From Silene latifolia (taxonomy: Eukaryota > Streptophyta > Magnoliopsida > Caryophyllales > Caryophyllaceae): 64,000 nt of DNA. The notes below the pieces were generated by a model. That model was not told the origin of the DNA. It did no database searches and was given only the letters and a program-made list of their open reading frames with translations. The translations under genes were made by a program, and so were the position numbers. Location: the NCBI RefSeq assembly GCF_048544455.1, contig NC_133530.1, positions 19,087,748 to 19,151,747 on the forward strand. Direction: 5' to 3'. Shown here piece by piece: positions 57,840 through 64,000 of this stretch (its first letter is position 1; each line of letters begins with the position of its first letter).

Positions 57840-58844
57840 ATTTGTGTATGCAAGAATATGTGTTCAGGGTGCTACCTCGTATTATCAGATACAGAACAAT
57901 AGGGAGTCTATATCTTGGAAGTTCTTCGGATTTCTACGTGATACCCTAGGGTTTTTTGAAATTATATGGTGTAGTTCCGGACTCTATCCTTAATCTCTTC
58001 AATCGCCAAAGCATTGATTGAAAACAAGAAGGCATTCGGAATTTTTTCAGGTGTTGCACAATTCTCATGTTAACTAGGTGAGGTTTTAGATGAGCAAGGA
58101 TCCTCTCCATTTCCTAAAAGAAATGGAGAGTCCATTTCCCTCTCACAAAACAATTTAATATTGTTGTTTTGATTCCACTTGCTTTTACCTTTATTTTTCA
58201 TACTAAAATCGGGTCCGTTAGATCGTTACAAAATGAAATCTAGACCATTTATAGGAAATGGCCTCTCCATTTCTTTTAGGAAATGGAGAGAATCTTAATT
58301 GGGTTTAGATGATCGCCAATTTATTTATTTATTTATTTTTTTCATTTTTTCATTTTTTTTGGTTGATCAAGACTCGAGTGCGCCATGCCAACATATAAGC
58401 AATCTCCTACAAGTTACTGAAGACACTTTAAATTCTTTAATGGATAGACGCTCATAGGTTTGGTATTTTTATTCATAAGAATCGTGATTCGAGTCTCTCT
58501 TTTGCTTAAGAGATGAGAGCCCCATCACTGATACCTATGAGGGCTATGAGCCTATGAGTATCAATTTTGGTAGGTTGGTGTCGACTCTAACTGAACTTGA
58601 GTACTTGAGTTGCATACTTGCATTTGGTCAATCAAAAAGCTTTGGCCTTCGAAAGTGATTAGTCGCATAAATATGCTAGTTTGTCCAGAAAACATGAGAA
58701 AAAAAGTATTTAAGCCAAATAGAGAAGCTAAACAACTTCATTTCTTGAAATCAAACCAAGGATGATGTTCAAAGTCATAAACAAATAAAACAAGCACAAA
58801 TTGAGAATTCAATACAAGTAAGCACTAACATAGTAGCACCAACT
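57840..58844. other. Spacer with one MITE
   Basis: Contains the MITE at 58099-58294 and otherwise AT-rich sequence; the right end is the presumed 3' UTR of the chorismate mutase gene. Confidence 0.5.
58099..58294. mobile_element. MITE, copy 2 of the family with self-complementary ends
   Basis: Begins GATCCTCTCCATTTCCTAAA and ends with the complement. Each end is itself nearly palindromic (CTCTCCATTTCCT/AAAAGAAATGGAGAG). Related to 5115-5289. Confidence 0.7.
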
Positions 58845-59075
58845 TCAATCCAACCTTCTCAGCAAGTACGCGACTTTGACCTTCTTGGATGCCCAGTCGC
58901 CATAGAGATCAGCAACTAAGCTTGGTGTTATTTTGTAAACCGGTTCAGACTCGGCAATTGCATCTGGGTTGACGGGCCCCTGCAATCCAAATGTTTTTGC
59001 ATTCGTTTCAACTCTTCTCTTTACAGCATTTTCAACTGCCTCATATGTCAACAGTTCCATCAGTTTGGCCTCATC
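58845..59075 (-). CDS. Chorismate mutase, last exon only (76 residues)
   Basis: Chorismate mutase turns chorismate into prephenate, the first step to Phe and Tyr. This exon starts after a splice acceptor (TTATGCAG/GATGAG) and encodes the C-terminal helices: LMELLTYEAVENAVKRRVET, a variable loop, then PSLVADLYGDW and the family's typical ending YLLRRLD. Length and end match the last exon of plant genes. Compared with the usual Trp-x-MPLT-x-x-VQ segment, the run between Trp and YLL is about two residues shorter, and the loop after TFGLQG is longer. Upstream exons are not next to it: LINE sequence begins within 40 bp and a Tat-type element follows, so they would lie right of the window if the gene is intact with a large intron. 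Otherwise it is a gene fragment. Plastid or cytosolic form cannot be told. Confidence 0.75.
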   Translation of the reverse strand, partial: DEAKLMELLTYEAVENAVKRRVETNAKTFGLQGPVNPDAIAESEPVYKITPSLVADLYGDWASKKVKVAYLLRRLD

Positions 59076-59112
59076 CTGCATAATCTTGTGACTTTGTGAT
59101 CTCCCTATTTAA

Positions 59113-61673
59113 ATGGAGGAAATGGAACAGTCCACTCCATCTTCCTCTCAATCATCTTCGGTTACCTCTTCATCATCTACTCATAAATCTCTCATTTATT
59201 CACAAATTCTAAAAGATAAAGCCAGAAAAATGGATTTTGAGTATCAATTTGGGCGTTTTGCAAATGGTGTTGAGGGACAAGGGGAGAGTCTGCAACATCA
59301 CAGTAACAATGTCAATCACAATCACCAAAATGTTCACCAAACTCATCAAAATGCTGCTTTCCAACCTATGAATCCTCTACATGTGAATTTATGGAGATTC
59401 CCAAGGTCTGGTGGGGTGATCAACATTGACCCTGCCCAGCTTGGTCAATCTCAGGATTTCTGGGGTAAGTGTATCCTTGGGTTCTTAGTGGATTATCGCT
59501 TATTTGAAGCGGAAAAGTTAATGACATTATTGAGAAGAGATGGAGTACGAAAGATAAGGTTAAGGCTTTTAAAATGGGGGATATCTACGTACTGCACTGC
59601 TCTGATATGGAGGACTTACAGGGGTTATTGGAAAGGAGTACGGCTACTCTAGATGGAGTAGTTATGGTTTTTGCTAAGTGGTATCAGGACATTGTCCCTC
59701 GGACAGTAAGGTTTCCTTTTGCGGAGGTGTGGGTCAGAGTGTGCCGCCTCCCTTTTGAATACCTCACTATGGACGTTTCAATGGTAGCTGGTAAGCTTCT
59801 TAGCCAGAACTTCTTTGTTGAACCTTTTGACCAAGTACCTGATAATGACTTTCTGAGGATTAGGGTTTGTATTAAACTAAATGAACCACTGATGCCTGGG
59901 TTCTTTCTGGCTATGGAAGGGGGGTATTTATTGTGGGTCCAATTTAGGTATGAGGAGGTGTTCAAATACTATATTCGGTGTGGTAAGGTGGGTCACAAGT
60001 GTGCACAGTGTCGGGATCGGAAAGCCTTAATACTGTTGTCTCTAGTGTTAATGGAATGCTTGACCGTATCCAGGAAAGGGGTTTTGTGGTTTTTCAAACC
60101 CAAAGTACACATACAATGTTTAATTTGGACTTGAGGGCAACTCCACCAACTACTAGGTATGTGGATTCTAGAGTGAGACTGAGAAATGGGAGGAATCTAC
60201 ATGATAGGAGAATAAGGGAGTCCCCTGAGCGTGTTGTTGATTTTGATTTGGGTCTAACCACATGGGGAAGGGTTTTGCCAGGGATGAAATTTGTTGTGAT
60301 AGCACAGCCTTTTGCAGGACCTGTGCTGTTTCATTTAGGCCATGTGAGTCCGGGGGGGGGGGAAGGGACATCAAAACCAAGGAGTAGGACCATCTGTAAC
60401 TGGGGATGTGGTTATGGAGGATGTTGCTTGGACCAGTAATGCTAATGCAGCTGTTGGGGAAGGGGACCTCTTGCATAGGACTGGGAATGCTCCAAACCAG
60501 AGTCATCCTGTACAGGAAGCTAATCTGCCTGGGGGTAGCAATGCTGTCAGGGGTGCAGAAGGGTGGATTGATGAGAGTGATGCTCTGGCTGAAAAGTTTC
60601 ATAGTGTTAAGGAGAATTTTGAAGAAAATGGTGCTGCAGGAGATAGGGGAGGAGTTCAGTTGGGGGATTTGGCTCATCTGCAACAAAATGACCCATATCT
60701 GGCATATGCTGGTCATGGTAGCATTGTTGGGGTCCTGGATCATAACCAGCGTATTCAGGAGGAAATTTTAGGAAGACTTCAGGGGGACATAGAATGGATT
60801 AGGTTGGATGATGATAATAGGGGCTTTAATGAAACCTTTGATTTGCCACCTGAGGGGATGCCTGTAATCCACCACTATCCTGATGGGACTGTTGTTCAAG
60901 TGGGAGTTGGGGTACAAGCCCAGGAAGCAACTGCTGTTCAAGGAAGTGATGCTAGTGTGCCTGATAATGGCACTGCTGTCTTGGGTCAGATAGACCAGTA
61001 TTTTAATGAGGTAATCTATATAAGTAGTGATTCTGAATCTGAGCATGATATGCCTGAGCATTCCTCAACTCTGAGCCCTATAAATTGGGACACTGATGAT
61101 AACTCCTCTGAGTTTAGTCAGGCTATTAATCTCATCACTCCTGAGATTTCAGAGGAAGTGAATCCTTTTGCTCGTGATAGTCATGCTTCTGGTGGTGCAC
61201 AGAGGGAGACAATGGCGCCTCCACTGACTGTTCCTGCAGAACAAGACCAGGATATATGTATGGTTGGACAGGAAGAGGCTGCAGTCCCTATGGATCTCAG
61301 GTCAGTGGCAATTGAGTCCAAAGGGAAAGAGTTGCAGGAGGGATCTGACTATGTGATGCCACTGCCAGAGGTTTTTAAAATCTCTGAAACTTTGATGAAT
61401 AAGGATTTGTGCTCTTCTGCTGCTGCTCAGAATAAGGGTAAGGGCTATGGGAAAGGTAAATCACTGGTGAGATTGTTTGACATTCAAGAAGTGGGCAATA
61501 TGGCTCGTATGTTTTCTCAGATTGAAGTTCAAAGTAATTCAGATGGCTGTATGGGGCTTATGGATTTGTACAATAAGAATGAGTTTGGTAAGCAGAACAA
61601 GGATGATATTATAAGGGCGAGGAAGAGGAAATGTTGTACTGAGGTATCTGATGTACTGATTCCAACAGAATAG
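59113..61673 (+). pseudogene. LINE (L1-type) ORF1 with DUF4283-like and zinc-knuckle parts, frameshifted
   Basis: ORF1 of plant L1-type LINEs binds the element RNA. Here it is in three frames. 59113-59575 holds a Ser-rich start and the beginning of the DUF4283-like fold. 59574-60030 holds its main part (VVMVFAKWYQDIVPRTVRFP, AEVWVRVCRLPFEYL, FLRIRVCIKLNEPLMPGF) and the zinc knuckle YIRCGKVGHKCAQC, where the first Cys is Tyr. 60408-61673 is a long low-complexity acidic tail with stop TAG at 61671. Frame changes near 59575 and 60030, and one near 60355 where there is a run of ten G, which could be a reading error. No endonuclease or reverse transcriptase follows, because a Tat-type LTR begins 8 bp after the stop; ORF2 would lie beyond it. 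Confidence 0.8.
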
Positions 61674-61681
61674 GTTTCAAC

Positions 61682-62266
61682 TGATGGGGCATATTCTGCA
61701 CCGCTGACCGAGTCAACATATTGAGCAAGGTCAAAGCCAAAAGACAGCAAGTCAACGTATTAGACAGCCTAACCGATGCAGCCTGTCGGCCTGTCACTTG
61801 GGTCTCGGCTGGTCAATCAGCCAGCCGGGAGACATATCCGCGTACTCATATCCAAGACCCATCGGCATGGAGTCGACCCGGCCAGCCGGCCTGCCATGGG
61901 TCACCCGGCCGAGGGTACAACGGTCTTTCCACCTGCACTGCCACTTGGCCACTACGTGACAAAAGGTGAAAGTCTATAAATACTCCACTTCTCTCAACGA
62001 GAAAAGGATCCAAAAATATAACCTAAACTCACTATTAATATGGTATAAACTCCCTTATCTCTCTACAATATACTTTGCCAAGTTACACACAACTTAATCC
62101 CTTTAAGTTTACTGACTTGAGCGTCGGAGTGAGTACGCTCGGTACCAAGCCGAGCCCTCAGTTTGTTCATTGTTTCAGGAGAGGCCGAAAGGAACAATTC
62201 AAGCAAAGTCATCATTCAACAAAGCTTACGTGGTAACAAATCTGCTCCGTAATCACACCCGGAACA
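61682..62266 (+). repeat. 5' LTR of the Tat-lineage element
   Basis: About 585 bp, starting TGATGGGGCATATTCTGCAC and ending ACACCCGGAACA. The start is set by the TG base pair and the break with LINE sequence; the other LTR is not in the window to confirm it. Confidence 0.7.
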
Positions 62267-62268
62267 AT

Positions 62269-62286
62269 TGGCGCCGTCTGTGGGGA
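62269..62286 (+). other. Primer-binding site of the Tat-lineage element
   Basis: TGGCGCCGTCTGTGGGGA, two bases after the LTR. This type of site is common in Athila/Tat elements. I do not assign the tRNA. Confidence 0.75.
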
Positions 62287-62525
62287 CTAGATACTAAAAG
62301 CTAGTTAAATCCCTTATTAAAAAAAAACACAAAACAAAACCCACCCAACAAGCTAAGAAGATGTCAAAGCAGCCAGAAGTAATTGTGAGCGACGAGACTG
62401 CATTCTACCAGGATGACACAGTCCCTAATTCTGAGATTGGGCAGTCCCCTACCGGCCGAGTAATTCAACCGGCGTACGGGATGCCGATACTACAGTGAAC
62501 ACCGCGTCACGGCCAAATCACCGTC

Positions 62526-63875
62526 ATGGGACATGTGGTCGATGCAGCCAAACTGAAGCTATTCCTAGACCTGATGGGTAATACGCCGATCACCCTCGCC
62601 GCAACGACGGTGACGGCAGCACACCCACAGGTGAACAGGGCCCATAAAGTGACCCCGAACAACTTGACCGGGGCAATACAAGGAGCCATGCATACTAGGA
62701 CGCCGGCGGTGCCCGTGATGTCAGTGGCAGACCAAAGTCTTTCCCCACCACGTGGGAGGATAGCGTCGCCGCGGCACCAACGAGGCCACCCCCGAAGAAG
62801 TGAAGAAAGAAGTCCGACTTTCCAAAGTCAGACAACAAGAAGCCCTTCCCGTCACGGGGAGAGAAGCCGGACTAGAATTACGAGGAGCCGATCGCCGCGT
62901 GTCATTCGGCACGTGGTCAGACAGCCCCTCAACGCCTTTGTCCTAGAAGTCCCGGTGCCAACTAAGCTGAAGCTGCCGGCCATATCGTACAAAGGAGATA
63001 GTGACCCAACCGACCATGCCGAGGCTTTCGAGTCGTACATGTCGGTGTGGGAGCAACCCGATGAAGTGTGGTGCCGAGTCTTCCCAACGACTCTCCACGG
63101 CATGGCCCAGAGTTGGTACAAGGGGCTACCCAATGGCTCGGTATACTGCTATGCCGACCTGAGAGATAACTTCATAGCCCAGTACGCTTGCAACAAGCGA
63201 AGGGCCGTGGAAACATCAGATCTCCTGACTATCCGACAGGGGGAGTACGAGTCCCTCCGGAGCTACGTCAAGAGATTTGACGCCAAGGTTCAGCAGATCC
63301 GAGAGCTGAACACTGAACTGGCGGCCTTCGCACTGATGAAAGGCCTACCGAGAGGCGATTTCAAAAATGAGCTCATCAAGTGTGAAGACCTCAACCTGGA
63401 CTCCGCCAGAAAGATGGCCGACCGAGCCATAAAGGTGGAGGACTACCACAAGACCTGGGTAAGCCATAGCGAAGCTGGGCACCCAGAGAGGAGCAGCTGC
63501 CGGGATAACAGAGATGAAGGACGCCGTGACAATAATAAGTCACGGCCTGAGAGATACAATAGAAAACAGAACTCGGCGGGCGCCGGGGGGAGTTCGGGAC
63601 CATACACCCAGAAGCGGTACAACGGTCTCACCCCCCTGGTCAAATCACCGGCCGAGATCTTCGCCCTGAGCAAGAACGAAGGGCAGAAGTGGGCAAGACC
63701 CCCAAAGATGAAGGCGGAAGGCGACGCAAGCCAATTTTCCGATTACCACGGCCAGTCCGGCCATAAGACCGACAACTGTCGGCATCTCAAGAATGCCATC
63801 GAGGAGCTGATCCGAAAGGGGGCCCTCGGCAAGTACGTAGTGGGGCCCCGGAATCGAGCTCCGACGGGCGAATAG
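62526..63875 (+). CDS. gag of the Tat-lineage retrotransposon, 449 aa
   Basis: Open from ATG at 62526 to TAG at 63873. An Arg/Ser/Pro-rich N-terminal third is followed by the retrotransposon gag (capsid) domain: YKGDSDPTDHAEAFESYMSV, then FPTTLHGMAQSWYKGLP, DLRDNFIAQYACNKRR, LRSYVKRFDAKVQQI and LMKGLPRGDFKNEL. A C-terminal DYHGQSGHKTDNC-RHLKNAIEEL segment corresponds to the Tat-lineage knuckle, normally C-x-F/Y-H..GH..C; the first Cys is Ser here. Assembles the virus-like particle in an active element. An earlier start at 62361 (MSKQPEVIVSDET) is open only to a stop near 62496, so part of the N-terminus may be frameshifted. Pol is expected right of the window. Confidence 0.85.
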   Translation: MGHVVDAAKLKLFLDLMGNTPITLAATTVTAAHPQVNRAHKVTPNNLTGAIQGAMHTRTPAVPVMSVADQSLSPPRGRIASPRHQRGHPRRSEERSPTFQSQTTRSPSRHGERSRTRITRSRSPRVIRHVVRQPLNAFVLEVPVPTKLKLPAISYKGDSDPTDHAEAFESYMSVWEQPDEVWCRVFPTTLHGMAQSWYKGLPNGSVYCYADLRDNFIAQYACNKRRAVETSDLLTIRQGEYESLRSYVKRFDAKVQQIRELNTELAAFALMKGLPRGDFKNELIKCEDLNLDSARKMADRAIKVEDYHKTWVSHSEAGHPERSSCRDNRDEGRRDNNKSRPERYNRKQNSAGAGGSSGPYTQKRYNGLTPLVKSPAEIFALSKNEGQKWARPPKMKAEGDASQFSDYHGQSGHKTDNCRHLKNAIEELIRKGALGKYVVGPRNRAPTGE

Positions 63876-64000
63876 AAATCAGTATTCCAGAGGATGGGAG
63901 TGATCCAGGTGGTTATCGGCGGAAACGAGAACGGAGGGTCAGCTAATGGGCACAAACGGCACCTAAATGAGCTTTACCAAGCCATCAACTTTGTGCCCAC

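Larger units (their letters stand above)
61682..64000 (+). mobile_element. Ty3/Gypsy retrotransposon, Tat/Retand lineage, 5' part
   Basis: A 5' LTR, a TGGCGCC-type primer-binding site and a full gag, then the window ends. The site sequence and the gag C-terminal motif place it in the Athila/Tat branch. It is inserted into the LINE. The base composition is clearly more GC-rich than the neighbours. The rest of pol and the 3' LTR are outside. Confidence 0.8.

Overview
This window is plant nuclear DNA. The evidence is spliced genes with GT-AG introns, a mitochondrial-type ClpB chaperone, a B3 transcription factor, ubiquitin, an XS-domain protein, and a dense load of plant-type transposable elements (Tekay-like and Tat-like Ty3/Gypsy, MULE, mariner, Helitron, LINE, SINE, MITEs). 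It is clearly a eudicot-like genome. The repeated ACTCGATCGAGT palindromes make me think of Caryophyllales/Caryophyllaceae, but that is only an impression.

Layout. 0-7 kb: a small XS-domain gene (RNA-directed DNA methylation family) and two unrecognised minus-strand genes. 7-14 kb: no convincing protein gene, but 11.4-13.8 kb holds a decayed tandem array whose units look like exon cassettes with conserved splice sites on the minus strand. 14.5-17.6 kb: a two-unit polyubiquitin gene with a frameshift in unit 1, then a four-exon gene with two B3 domains and a hAT-type MITE in its first intron.

17.9-34.9 kb is a three-level nest. A mariner-like element (17906-34943, TA target duplication) carries a decayed transposase and an unknown 163-aa ORF. 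Into it went a MULE (21452-34876, 8-bp target duplication) whose transposase has FAR1-like, SWIM, AT-hook and OTU-protease parts. Into the MULE went a non-autonomous LTR retrotransposon (26900-34709, 5-bp duplication GAAGA) that has no pol and carries an Athila-ORF1-like protein. 36.6-39.8 kb is a minus-strand Helitron.

40.9-49.0 kb is an intact ten-exon mitochondrial-type ClpB gene (980 aa), the best gene in the window. A SINE-like insertion with target duplications ends directly against its start codon. 49.4-57.8 kb is a MITE split by a complete but decayed Tekay-type chromovirus whose LTRs are related to those of the non-autonomous element. 58.8-64 kb: the last exon of a chorismate mutase gene, a LINE inserted just upstream of that exon, and a Tat-lineage LTR retrotransposon (LTR, primer-binding site, gag) running off the window.

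The signal I find most unusual is a set of arrays of the 12-bp palindrome ACTCGATCGAGT, spaced about 19-24 bp (two helical turns), in the LTRs and leaders of two retrotransposon types.
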